DNA of 64,000 nucleotides, from assembly GCF_042654605.1 (NCBI RefSeq), contig NZ_JBHSGT010000013.1, positions 62,001-126,000 of the forward strand, in the 5' to 3' direction. Origin of the DNA: Enterococcus_I eurekensis (GTDB lineage: Bacteria > Bacillota > Bacilli > Lactobacillales > Enterococcaceae). A model generated the notes under the pieces. The model made no database searches. It was not told the DNA's origin and saw only the letters and a program-made list of their open reading frames with translations. The position numbers and the translations under genes were made by a program. Shown here one piece after another: positions 44,052 through 52,761 of the stretch. How positions within the stretch are numbered: position 1 is the first letter of the stretch; every line of letters begins with the position of its first letter.

Positions 44052-44860
44052 GCAGAAAAATAAAAAAGCCATTTTTTTCCAGATCTTTGCTTATTTATCG
44101 TAGCTTAACGATTGGTTTATAGCCTCTTATTGAAACGGCATAAAAAAGTAGGTACTGCGGAGATAAGTAGCCTCAGAACAAATCAAAAAACGATTTTTTC
44201 TAAGGCTCTCTTATCTCTTGCACCTGGGCACTTTTTATAGCCTCTTAGCGAAACGGCATTTTTGAAGCAATGTCTCGGTAATAAGCTGGAATCTTTTTGA
44301 AAGTAAAAGACACTTTCAAACGTTTCCTTGCTTATTACTCGTCATTAACCGCTTCAAGAATAGCCTCTTATTGAAACGGCATTTTTGAAGCAATGTCTCG
44401 GTAATAAGCTGGAATCTTTTTGAAAGTAAAAGACACTTTCAAACGTTTCCTTGCTTATTACTCGTCATTAACCGCTTCAAGAATAGCCTCTTACTTGAAA
44501 CGGCATAATTTAATCAGCTACTCAGAAATAAGCCAATCTGGAAAAAATGAAAAAGCCATTTCTTTCCAGATTTTTGCTTATTTATCGTAGCTAAACGATT
44601 AATTTATAGCCTCTTATTGAAACGGCATTTTTGAAGCAATGTCTCGGTAATAAGCTGGAATCTTTTTGAAAGTAAAAGACACTTTCAAACGTTTCCTTGC
44701 TTATTACTCGTCATTAACCGCTTCAAGAATAGCCTCTTATTTGAAACGGCATAATTTAATCAGCTACTCAGAAATAAGCCAATCTGGAAAAAATGAAAAA
44801 GCCATTTTTTTCCAGATCTTTGCTTATTTATCGTAGCTTAACGATTAATTTATAGCCTCT
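44052..44860. repeat. Seven-unit array of modular palindromic repeats (classes C', B, A, A, C, A, C)
   Basis: Units of 97-102 bp are separated by a 20-22 bp boundary, mostly AGCCTCTTATTGAAACGGC plus AT, with small variants (TTAGCG, TTACTTG, TTATTTG). Units: truncated C (to 44120), B 44142-44238, A 44260-44361, A 44383-44484, C 44507-44607, A 44629-44730, C 44753-44853. The three A copies are identical. Each unit is a palindrome: A has TTGAAGC/GCTTCAA, GTAATAAGC/GCTTATTAC and TTTGAAAGT/ACTTTCAAA; B has GGAGATAAG/CTTATCTC; C has CAGCTA/TAGCT, AAATAAGC/GCTTATTT and ATCTGGAAA/TTTCCAGAT. The array ends inside the stop codon of the minus-strand pseudogene. Confidence 0.92.
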
Positions 44861-45509
44861 TAATATACTTTGGTTGTTTTGGTTGTTTCTACGGTGATTT
44901 TTCCGTTTTTGATGACGTATAGGCGTGTTGGGATGTCAATAATGGCATCGTGTACGTGTTTTGTATCTAAGACGACTAAGTCTGCTTTGTTGCCTTCTGC
45001 GATTCCGTATCCTTCTAAGCGTAACGCCTTAGCGGGATTTTCAGTAATCATTGGTAAAACTGTTGGTAAGTCATCGGCACCACCTAAATGTGCGACTGGT
45101 ATCGCAAGCATCGCCGTTTGTAAGATATCCCCATTACCATATGGCGTAAAGGCATTGCAAATATTATTTGTTGCAATACAAACATTCACACCTCCGTCGC
45201 GTAATTTACGGATTGGTGTCACCGCTCGACGAACATTGTACTCATCATTACGTGCCCTAAATGTAAATCCGTAGCCGGTAAGGCCATCACATTAATTTTT
45301 GCTTCTGCCATTAAAGCAATGATGGGATCTAGTTCTTCTTTAGGCAAAGCATGTAGCGCGGTCAAATGTCCCACTGAAACACGCCCTTGATAACCTTCTG
45401 CAATGTTTTTTTACACAAGTATTCAATATTCATATTATCTGCTTCATCGCCGCTTGGTCTCCCACTACTTTCTAAACCCACGAGATAATGGACCACTCCT
45501 GACCAATCT
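44860..45509 (-). pseudogene. Cytosine-deaminase-like amidohydrolase, 5'-truncated and frameshifted
   Basis: The intact-looking C-terminal 120 residues (...NICNAFTPYGNGDILQTAM, MITENPAKALRLEGYGIAEGNKADLVVLD) are those of a cytosine deaminase / atrazine-type amidohydrolase. Upstream, in other frames, are VSVGHLTALHALPKEELDPI and ALPATDLHLG (about 45,260-45,390), and before that a stretch DWSGVVHYL...GLESSGRPSGDEADN. One-base shifts fall near 45,260 and in an A run near 45,410. The N-terminal third with the HxH metal motif is missing. The gene is dead; its family suggests past nucleobase or hydantoin-type deamination. Confidence 0.82.
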
Positions 45510-45512
45510 AGA

Positions 45513-45944
45513 CTAGTATGTTGCATTTTTCAAAGATTTCAAATATCCTGCCGTCAAGCGGTAGATCGGTTTTTTCTTTGAGCTTTGTATTTTTTAAAAC
45601 TCTTTTAAGTAAAAAGTAAGCCATTTTCTTTTAATGATAACTGACGGACGTCTAATGAACATGTTTCAATTCCAGTTAACGGTAGATGGTAAATGTTCTT
45701 TTGGCTATAGAAACAAATTCTTTATCGCTAACTTTGACAAAATCACCGCGTTGTACATACGGTGAACTTCTTCAAAAATATTTTGGGGTAAATACAAACC
45801 GTAACTTACCAAATATTCAAAAAAACTTGAAACATTGATTAGCAGTTTTCCTACTTGTAAGTTAAATGAATAAGGAAACACGCTATGAACGCTTCCTAAC
45901 TTTGCAAATTGCTCAATTGGATGAATAAATTCACTAATTTTCAT
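45513..45944 (-). pseudogene. Unidentified protein gene broken by frameshifts
   Basis: ATG 45944 follows GGAGG and opens MKISEFIHPIEQFAKLGSVH; this frame ends after 79 codons. Continuations in the other frames, QRGDFVKVSDKEFVSIAKRTF, then LPLTGIETCSLDVRQLSLKE, then KKPIYRLTAGYLKSLKNATY and a TAG at 45515-45513, look like parts of the same roughly 145-residue protein. At least three shifts separate them. I do not recognise the family. It sits directly upstream of the broken amidohydrolase and may have belonged to the same locus. Confidence 0.55.
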
Positions 45945-46091
45945 CTGGTTCCTCCCTTCAATAACCTCCCTTTGTTTTCAATATTATCAGATTTATACGA
46001 ACTTCACCAATTCCAAGACTGCCTTCTTTTTTACTCTATCAACTTATCTTTATCAATAAAGATAGCGTTTACAAAATTTCCGAAAAAACAA

Positions 46092-46126
46092 AAAAACCCC
46101 CTCTATTTTGAATAGAAGAAGCTCTA
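46092..46126 (-). terminator. Terminator of trmB
   Basis: Minus-strand hairpin CTTCTATT-CAAA-ATAGAGG-type followed by TTTTTTT, about 15 bp after the trmB stop. Confidence 0.65.
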
Positions 46127-46138
46127 AAATTTTATATA

Positions 46139-46792
46139 TTATTTTTTCGTTTTATCTGGAAATTTCGCTTCGACACGATAGATTGGTTGCCCTTTTGAGG
46201 CAAATTTTTCTTCGTACTCCGTCATGATATTTCCTTCGTAATTACTCTTATGTAAGTCTAACCAAACTTGTTGCAAGATTAAACCGTATTGCGAAAAACT
46301 AGCTAGTGAGTATTCAAATAAACCTTGATTATCAGTTTTGAAATGAATTTCACCGGCTGGTCGCAAAATCGCTTCATCAACAGCTAAGAATGTCTTATAC
46401 GTTAAGCGGCGTTTTTCATGTCTTGTTTTTGGCCACGGATCAGAGAAGTTCAAATAAATTTGATCGACTTCACTGTCAGCAAAATAATTAGTTAAATCCG
46501 ATCCATCTACGCGTAACAATTGTAAATTCGGCACTTCTTCTGCAATTAATTTATCCAATGCATATGAAACGACACTCAATTGAATATCAATCCCAATATA
46601 GTTTATTTCTGGATTTGCTTTTGCCATACCGAAAATAAATTGGCCTTTTCCCATACCAATTTCAGTATGAATTGGATTCTCGTTACCAAAGCGTTCCGCC
46701 CAACGACCTTTCCATTTTTGCGGTTCATCAACAACATATTGCGGATGATTTGCAATTAGTTCTTCTGCTCCATTACGTTTTCTAACTCTCAT
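46139..46792 (-). CDS. trmB: tRNA (guanine-N7-)-methyltransferase
   Basis: A 217-residue SAM-dependent enzyme that makes m7G46 in tRNA. Motifs: HTEIGMGKGQFIFGMAKANP (SAM loop), YIGIDIQLSVVSYALDK, and the family hallmark NFSDPWPKTRHEKRRLTYKTFL, plus HFKTDNQGLFEYSL. ATG after GGAAAGGA. It is downstream of ccrZ, an arrangement common in streptococci and enterococci, with a small hairpin in between. Confidence 0.97.
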   Translation of the reverse strand: MRVRKRNGAEELIANHPQYVVDEPQKWKGRWAERFGNENPIHTEIGMGKGQFIFGMAKANPEINYIGIDIQLSVVSYALDKLIAEEVPNLQLLRVDGSDLTNYFADSEVDQIYLNFSDPWPKTRHEKRRLTYKTFLAVDEAILRPAGEIHFKTDNQGLFEYSLASFSQYGLILQQVWLDLHKSNYEGNIMTEYEEKFASKGQPIYRVEAKFPDKTKK

Positions 46793-46805
46793 TTGTTTTC
46801 CTTTC

Positions 46806-46841
46806 CATGAAAAGGGCTGTGAATTGATGGCCCACAGCTTT
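46806..46841 (-). terminator. Hairpin between ccrZ and trmB
   Basis: Stem AAAGCTGTG...CACAGCCCTTTT with a T-rich 3' side on the minus strand; possibly a partial terminator inside the ccrZ-trmB transcription unit. Confidence 0.6.
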
Positions 46842-46846
46842 TTCTT

Positions 46847-47623
46847 TTAAACATAAATTCGTTTTAATTGTAAAATTTCTTGATTCATTTTTTGAAATTG
46901 ACCTTTATAATAGTACTTTTTAATTTCTTGTAGCATACTTAGTAATGCATACCAGTAAGTTTTTTCTAACGTTTCACCACTTGGGTGAATTCCATAACTG
47001 ATTAACCACTGACTCCAGCTAGCAGTTGGTACATAATGTCCCAAAATCGAGCCAATATCAACAAATGGATCACCGAACATCACAGAGTCCCAATCGACTA
47101 GATATAAATAGTGATTGCAAACGAGCCAATTACGACAATTGACATCACCATGAATCACCGTTTTATCTTTGACATGAAATGTTGGTACATGATTTTCTAA
47201 ATATTGTTTCACTAAGACTAGAAATTGATTTTCATCTAACATCTTTGGTAAGTCTTGTGCATATTCTTGTAACATTTTTTGTGGTGTCGACGTCTGACCG
47301 CCCATTTTTTCTAACATATTTTTTAAAGAATAGGAATGATGCAAATGGTATAAAACATCAATCACATCGTTCCGCTCGCCAATCTCTTCTGGGCTTAAAA
47401 TTCGTCCTTCTAACCACTCCTGAGCAGATAAGACATCACCATCGCCCGTTCGTTTCGTCCAAACTAATTTTGGCGTAATCCCTTCTTTTGATAAGGCAGC
47501 TAACATTGGGGTTGTATTGCGTTTAATAAAGACTTTTTCTTCGGCTTTTAATCCAAGGTACGTCTTGCCAGTATCGCCCTTAATTGGTCGAATTTTCCAT
47601 TCGCTATCTAACCGTAGATCCAT
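46847..47623 (-). CDS. ccrZ: Choline-kinase/aminoglycoside-phosphotransferase-like protein, CcrZ type
   Basis: A 258-residue kinase-fold protein. KTYLGLKAEEKVFIKRNTTPML is the N-lobe with the Lys, VIHGDVNCRNWLV the catalytic Brenner-type loop, and LYLVDWDSVMFGDPFVDIG the metal-binding Asp region. The family (YtmP/CcrZ) controls cell-cycle timing and DNA-replication initiation in Streptococcus pneumoniae together with FtsZ and DnaA. Adjacency to trmB is the usual context. Substrate here is not known. ATG after AAAGGGGGG. The symbol is by homology and synteny. Confidence 0.88.
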   Translation of the reverse strand: MDLRLDSEWKIRPIKGDTGKTYLGLKAEEKVFIKRNTTPMLAALSKEGITPKLVWTKRTGDGDVLSAQEWLEGRILSPEEIGERNDVIDVLYHLHHSYSLKNMLEKMGGQTSTPQKMLQEYAQDLPKMLDENQFLVLVKQYLENHVPTFHVKDKTVIHGDVNCRNWLVCNHYLYLVDWDSVMFGDPFVDIGSILGHYVPTASWSQWLISYGIHPSGETLEKTYWYALLSMLQEIKKYYYKGQFQKMNQEILQLKRIYV

Positions 47624-47718
47624 CTTTATTCCCCCCTTTAATTTTTAAACAGTAATACCCATTCTAGCGCCCTACACAGGCTTAGTCAAGCACATGTATG
47701 TTCGCTTTCAACAAAAAT

Positions 47719-48936
47719 TTAGCGTTTTTTCATTTTCAAACGAATTGGTAAATAAACAAAGGTAAATAAAAGCGCCACCGTAAAATAACCTAGACTAACG
47801 AACAGCCCTTGAACAAGATTGGATAAGGAGATCAAGGCCATCACACTAAATAATGTCGCCGTGATTAACAATAAAACAGCAATTAACTGTTGAAGCGCTA
47901 CTTTCGTTTGCTCCTGTTTGATTGGATACAATTGGAAACTTGTTACATAGCGAAAGCGTTGAGCTAAAGGCAACAACTGGAAGCCGATTAAATAAAGAAA
48001 CAAACTGCCTATTCCCAAAGTAAAATAAAAATCATTCACAAAAAATAAAATTAAACTACCTAATAGCGTCAAGCGGGCATACAAGCCACTGTACTCTGTT
48101 CCACGAATAAAATGGCGACTAAATAAATACAACGCAGTATTTGACTGTTGAAATTTAATTTTTGAGAAGAGTCCATCTAAATAAGCCCGACGTTTAACTT
48201 GACCTTGGACTTCAGGAACATCCGTAAATAAATTAATAAATTGATACAAACGACGCAAGCGTGTTTGCTCACTATGTAGTAATTTTTCCCAATCAATTGA
48301 AGCGTCCATTTTTAACCACAGCCACTGATAAAAGAAAAATACTTGTAAAATAGATAAAATCAGAGCTAGCCATGGTGTTAGCCACAGACCGAGCGCTAAA
48401 ATCACGGTACTAATCCCCAACCAAAAACCATAAGCAATTTTCTTTTGCTGTGCCATTTCTTGAAAAAATCCCACTCGTTGAATGATTAAATGACTGTATT
48501 TTAATCCCCAAATTGTTCCAATAAATAAAAGTGTTTGAGAAAAAGTCGCTGTCCCCGTTGTAACAACGACTAGCGGCATCGACATCGCCGTGGTCAAAAA
48601 GAGGACTCCTAGTGGAAAATACAAGCTGTAGTTCAATGCTTTCTCTAAATATCTCCGCATTTGTTTTTCTTTTGGTAATAAAAACACTTGGTCTGGTAGC
48701 TGTGTTAAACTTGCAAAGCGACCAGTCTGTAACGTTATTAACCAAAAAGCAATCAGTAAAAAATTACCTAGTGGAAAAGGTGAGGGCAACGTTTTAAGCA
48801 CATTTGAATAATAAAGCCCAAGTCCTCCCACTAAAAAAGTCATCGTTAGTGCAAAATGATCGTTAAAAACATAGCGTAAATAACGTTGAATTTTCTTTTG
48901 ATGTTGGCGCACTCGTTGTTGAAAAAAAACATCCAT
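47719..48936 (-). CDS. ecsB: ABC transporter membrane subunit EcsB
   Basis: A 405-residue permease with about ten helices in pairs. N-terminus FFQQRVRQHQKKIQRYLRYVFNDHF is characteristic of EcsB, followed by LLIAFWLITLQTGRFASLTQLPDQVFLLPKEKQM. EcsAB in Bacillus influences protein secretion and processing of regulatory peptides, partly by acting on intramembrane proteolysis by RasP. It starts six bases after the ecsA stop. Confidence 0.9.
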   Translation of the reverse strand: MDVFFQQRVRQHQKKIQRYLRYVFNDHFALTMTFLVGGLGLYYSNVLKTLPSPFPLGNFLLIAFWLITLQTGRFASLTQLPDQVFLLPKEKQMRRYLEKALNYSLYFPLGVLFLTTAMSMPLVVVTTGTATFSQTLLFIGTIWGLKYSHLIIQRVGFFQEMAQQKKIAYGFWLGISTVILALGLWLTPWLALILSILQVFFFYQWLWLKMDASIDWEKLLHSEQTRLRRLYQFINLFTDVPEVQGQVKRRAYLDGLFSKIKFQQSNTALYLFSRHFIRGTEYSGLYARLTLLGSLILFFVNDFYFTLGIGSLFLYLIGFQLLPLAQRFRYVTSFQLYPIKQEQTKVALQQLIAVLLLITATLFSVMALISLSNLVQGLFVSLGYFTVALLFTFVYLPIRLKMKKR

Positions 48937-48942
48937 TGCTCG

Positions 48943-49671
48943 TTATGCCTCCTTCGTCAACGCTAAATAAATTTCATCTAAAGAAGCGTGTGGTAAATCA
49001 AAGGCTTGCTGCAATTCTTCAAGTGTTCCTTGCGCACGGACTTTTCCTTCATGCAAAATTACAAAACGGTCGCAATGTTTTTCAGCTGTCGCTAAAACGT
49101 GTGTCGACATTAAAATCGAGACTCCCGTGGCTTTCATCTCATCAAATAGCTGCAAGAGCGAATGAATCGCTAATGGATCGAGCCCTAAAAATGGTTCATC
49201 AACAATTAATAAACTTGGTTCAATTAAAAGAGCACATAAAATCATAACCTTTTGTTTCATTCCCTTAGAAAAATTCGCCGGAAACCACTCAATACGATTT
49301 TCTAAACGAAAGGTCGCTAATAATTTTTTGGCACGTTCATGTGCAATTTCTTGTGGAATATCATAAGCCATTGCGGTAATTTCGATATGTTCTTTCAGTG
49401 TCAATTCTTCGTATAACACGGGGGTTTCTGGGATGTAGCCAATTTTTTTACGGTACTTTTCCGGATCTTGACTTAGTTTTAAGCCATCTAACGTAATCGT
49501 TCCTGATTGCGGTTGTAATAACCCCATAATTTCTTTGATTGTCGTGCTTTTTCCAGCACCATTTAAGCCAATCAGTCCGACCAATTCATTGTCATTGACC
49601 TCAAAGCTGACTTCTTTTAAGACAGGGATATGACCGTAACCACCTGTCACTTGTTGTAAGGATAATGTCAT
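48943..49671 (-). CDS. ecsA: ABC transporter ATPase EcsA
   Basis: A 242-residue ATPase. Walker A GLIGLNGAGKSTTIKEIMG, Q-loop YIPETPVLYEELTLKEHIEI, signature FSKGMKQKVMILCALL, Walker B LLIVDEPFLGLDPL, H-loop MSTHVLATAEKHCD. Matches EcsA length and pattern. Upstream on the plus strand is a divergent gene; the usual hit gene between them is not here. First gene of ecsAB. Confidence 0.93.
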   Translation of the reverse strand: MTLSLQQVTGGYGHIPVLKEVSFEVNDNELVGLIGLNGAGKSTTIKEIMGLLQPQSGTITLDGLKLSQDPEKYRKKIGYIPETPVLYEELTLKEHIEITAMAYDIPQEIAHERAKKLLATFRLENRIEWFPANFSKGMKQKVMILCALLIEPSLLIVDEPFLGLDPLAIHSLLQLFDEMKATGVSILMSTHVLATAEKHCDRFVILHEGKVRAQGTLEELQQAFDLPHASLDEIYLALTKEA

Positions 49672-49922
49672 GTATTTCTTTCCTCCAAAGCGTAGTACGT
49701 TTATTATACCACGCTCAAGAAAAAATAAAGAGCATCAACAAACGTTAAATGAAATTATTTAAAAACGAGACTGGAATTATGCTTTTGTAAAAAAAATTGT
49801 GCAACCATGCGAATTTAGAAGTATTCATAAATTTTTGAAACTTTGTTAAACTGTGTGTGTTTTTTTGTTATTTTCGTTAATTTATGATAAAGTACAGCTG
49901 AGAAATAAGGAGGCGCTTTAAC

Positions 49923-50456
49923 TTGAATTTCATCGCAATCGACTTCGAAACCGCGAATCATTTACCCCACAGTGCCTGTTCCGTGGCCTTAGTTATGGTG
50001 CAACATGGAAAAATTGTTGGGGAATACTATACTTTAATCCAACCAGAAACAGAATTTTTTTGGCGTAATATCCAAGTCCATGGCATTCACCCAGAAGATG
50101 TGCGTGACGCGCCTAAATTCCCTGAAGTTTGGCAAAAAATTCAAACTTATTTTCAAGAAAATCGTTTAATTGTCGCACATAACGCAGCCTTTGATATGAA
50201 AGTTTTAGCTGGATGCTTGGATTATTACAACTTAGCCCAACCGAATTACTTATCTTTGTGTACGGTTCGTACCAGTCGAAAATTATTTCCAGAAATGCAA
50301 AACCATCGTTTGAATACGGTTTGTGATAACTTAAATATTACTTTAGAAAACCATCATGATGCATTAGAAGATAGTCGTACTTGTGCCGAAATTTTATTGT
50401 ATCAATCCTCATACTTTGGCGTAGAACCATTGAAAAAACTCGTTATTCCAAAATAA
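49923..50456 (+). CDS. 3'-5' exonuclease, DnaQ/PolC-epsilon-like
   Basis: A 177-residue DEDDh exonuclease. Exo I FIAIDFETANHLP (Asp, Glu), Exo II VAHNAAFDMKVL (Asp), Exo III HDALEDSRTCAEILL (His, Asp), so all catalytic residues are present. It lacks polymerase and BRCT modules and therefore is a stand-alone trimming nuclease, similar to DnaQ-like proteins in enterococci. Start TTG 49923 with AAGGAGG at optimal distance. A TATGAT -10 box is visible about 40 bp upstream. Own terminator. Confidence 0.88.
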   Translation: MNFIAIDFETANHLPHSACSVALVMVQHGKIVGEYYTLIQPETEFFWRNIQVHGIHPEDVRDAPKFPEVWQKIQTYFQENRLIVAHNAAFDMKVLAGCLDYYNLAQPNYLSLCTVRTSRKLFPEMQNHRLNTVCDNLNITLENHHDALEDSRTCAEILLYQSSYFGVEPLKKLVIPK

Positions 50457-50473
50457 TCAGACAAAGAAATAAT

Positions 50474-50525
50474 AAAAGACTAGATTTGAAATGTTAGACA
50501 ACATTTTCAAGTCTAGTCTTTTTGG
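50474..50525 (+). terminator. Terminator of the exonuclease gene
   Basis: Stem AAGACTAGA...TCTAGTCTT with an inner AATGTT-AACATT pair, then TTTTT; the repeat array starts right after. Confidence 0.85.
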
Positions 50526-50530
50526 TTGAG

Positions 50531-50874
50531 ATTCACAAATAAGCCCACCTGGAAAAAAGTAAAAAGCACACTTTCTTTCCAGGTTTTTGCTTATTTTTCG
50601 GAGCTGAACGCTTTTTTTGTAACCTTTTAGCTAATCAGTGTGATTGAAGCAATGACTCGGTCACAAGCCAGAATCCTTTTTGAAAGTAAAAAACACTTTC
50701 AAAAAATTCTTTACTTGTGACTTGTCACTAAACGCTTCAATAACAACCTTAATTGGACGGTGCTAAATAAGTAGCGACCACGGAGATAAGTGGTCACAAG
50801 AACAAAATCAAAAAGCGATTTTTTATCATGCCCTCTTATCTCTTGTCGCTAGACACTCATTTAACAACCTTTTA
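50531..50874. repeat. Three-unit modular palindromic array (classes C, A, B)
   Basis: Unit C 50531 to about 50620 (AAATAAGCCCACCTGGAAA...TTTCCAGG...GCTTATTT), unit A about 50641-50742 (TTGAAGC...GCTTCAA), unit B about 50765-50863 (GCGACCACGGAGATAAG...CTTATCTCTTGTCGC). Boundaries are AACCTTTTAGCTAATCAGTG and AACAACCTTAATTGGACGG, related to but different from the 44-kb boundary. In unit A the arm is TCACAAG...CTTGTGA, where the 44-kb copies have TAATAAG...CTTATTA. The array ends at 50874, the base before the stop codon of the minus-strand ABC gene. Confidence 0.88.
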
Positions 50875-52761
50875 TTACGCGACTTCTTCTGAGAATTGAC
50901 TGTTGTATAGGTCGGCGTAGAAACCGTTTTTAGCCATTAAGGTTTCGTGATTTCCGGTCTCAACGATTGATCCTTGGTTCATCACGATGATATTGTTTGC
51001 ATCACGTATCGTTGATAGACGGTGTGCGACAACAAAGCTTGTACGTTTTTCTAACAAACGTTCCATCGCGCGTTGGATTAAGTATTCTGTACGAGTATCC
51101 ACACTTGATGTTGCTTCATCTAAAATTAAAACATCAGGATCTGCAAGGAAAGCACGGGCAATCGTAATCAATTGGCGTTGTCCTTGGGAAATGTTACTTG
51201 CATCTTCATTTAAGATAGTATCATAGCCTTCTGGTAATTTACGAACAAACTCATCTACATGGGCTGCTTTCGCTGCCTCGATGACTTTTTCTTTTGTCGC
51301 ATTCTCATTTCCGTATAAAATATTGTCATAAATAGTTCCCGTAAATAACCACGTATCTTGAAGAACCATTGAAAAGTTCTCGCGTAGCTCTTCATGTTTC
51401 ATATCACGAGTATCTTTTCCGTCATAGCGAATGCTTCCACCTGAAATATCATAAAAACGTTCCAATAAATTAATTAACGTTGTTTTACCCGCTCCTGTTG
51501 GTCCTACGACGGCAACCATTTCACCAGGCTTCACATCTAAACTAAAATCCGTCATTAACAAATTATCTTCTGAATAACCAAATTGAACATTTTCAAAAGA
51601 AACTTTATATGGTGAATCAGCAATGGCTGGTACTCCTGATGGTGTATCTTGCATTTCTTCTTCATCTAAAATTTCAAAGACACGTTCTGCTGAAGCAACC
51701 GTTGATTGAATCGTATTAATTAAACTTGCCATTTGTGTAATTGGTTGTGAAAATTGATTTGTATATTGTAAGAAAGCTTGGACATCCCCTAAAGGCATTT
51801 GACCATTTGCTACACGAACCCCACCTAGTACGGCAATAAAGACGTAACCTAAGTTTTTAATGAAGTTCATCAAAGGCATAATCATCGCTGAAATAAATTG
51901 AGCTTTCCAACCTGCTTGGTATAGTTTTTCATTTTCTATTTCAAAGGCTGCTTGATCGGCTTCCTCATGATTAAATGTTTTAACCACTGTATGGCCACCA
52001 TATGTTTCTTCAACTTGGTTATTTAATAAACCGAGACTCTTTTGTTGATTGGCAAAATATTTTTGTGACTTAGGTGCAATTAACATCACGACCACTAAGC
52101 TTAATGGTACCGTAATTAACGCCACTAACGTCAATTGCCAGCTAATAGTGAACATCATCCACAGTACACCAATGAAAGTCACGGTGCTTGTCACAAATTG
52201 CGTTAAGTTTTGTTGCAAAGTACTAGCAATATTATCCATGTCATTAATCGCACGTGACATGATATCCCCATTTGAGTGCGTATCGTAATACGAAATGGGC
52301 AAACGTTTCATTTTTTGGTCTAATTCTTGACGTAATTCATAAACCGTTCTTTGTGATACACGGGTCATAATAAATTGTTGACCGAAGTTGAAGATTGCTG
52401 AAAGAATATACATCCCCGCTACAATCATCAGAATCTGAGCAATTTTATCAAAGTCGATTGGAAAGGCGGTTAACTGTTCCCCCAACTTCATTTGTTCGAC
52501 GCCTTTCATCACGCCTTTAAAAATTTCAGTAGTCGCTTCCCCTAAAATTCGTGGTGTACGAATTTGAAAGATAACAGCGGCAATTGCTAAAATAAATACT
52601 AAACTAATCGCTACTAAACGTTTTGACATGTAACGGAACAAGCGCTTGGTGGTTGGCCAAAAGTTTTTAGGCTTCTCGCCTTTCATACCAACACCATGAC
52701 CTGGCCTAGGTCCTCCCATTGGGCCATTACCTTGAGGTTTCTTTTCTACTTTTTGACTCAT
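50875..52761 (-). CDS. Heterodimeric ABC multidrug exporter, second subunit (EfrB/LmrD-like)
   Basis: A 628-residue half-transporter: a Gly/Pro/Lys-rich N-terminus (about 1-35), six membrane helices (about 50-345), then the nucleotide-binding domain with Walker A GPTGAGKTTLINLLE, signature ISQGQRQLITIARAF, Walker B VLILDEATSSVDTRTE and VAHRLSTI. The catalytic Glu after Walker B is present, so this is the consensus-site subunit. It overlaps the stop of the partner gene by four bases. By analogy with EfrAB or LmrCD it exports drugs or lipids. Confidence 0.9.
   Translation of the reverse strand: MSQKVEKKPQGNGPMGGPRPGHGVGMKGEKPKNFWPTTKRLFRYMSKRLVAISLVFILAIAAVIFQIRTPRILGEATTEIFKGVMKGVEQMKLGEQLTAFPIDFDKIAQILMIVAGMYILSAIFNFGQQFIMTRVSQRTVYELRQELDQKMKRLPISYYDTHSNGDIMSRAINDMDNIASTLQQNLTQFVTSTVTFIGVLWMMFTISWQLTLVALITVPLSLVVVMLIAPKSQKYFANQQKSLGLLNNQVEETYGGHTVVKTFNHEEADQAAFEIENEKLYQAGWKAQFISAMIMPLMNFIKNLGYVFIAVLGGVRVANGQMPLGDVQAFLQYTNQFSQPITQMASLINTIQSTVASAERVFEILDEEEMQDTPSGVPAIADSPYKVSFENVQFGYSEDNLLMTDFSLDVKPGEMVAVVGPTGAGKTTLINLLERFYDISGGSIRYDGKDTRDMKHEELRENFSMVLQDTWLFTGTIYDNILYGNENATKEKVIEAAKAAHVDEFVRKLPEGYDTILNEDASNISQGQRQLITIARAFLADPDVLILDEATSSVDTRTEYLIQRAMERLLEKRTSFVVAHRLSTIRDANNIIVMNQGSIVETGNHETLMAKNGFYADLYNSQFSEEVA

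Noticed and set aside
44121..44870. CRISPR array suggested by regular short repeats between about 100-bp segments
   Set aside because: The segments between the short boundaries are themselves repeated, palindromic and far too long for spacers, and no cas gene is near.
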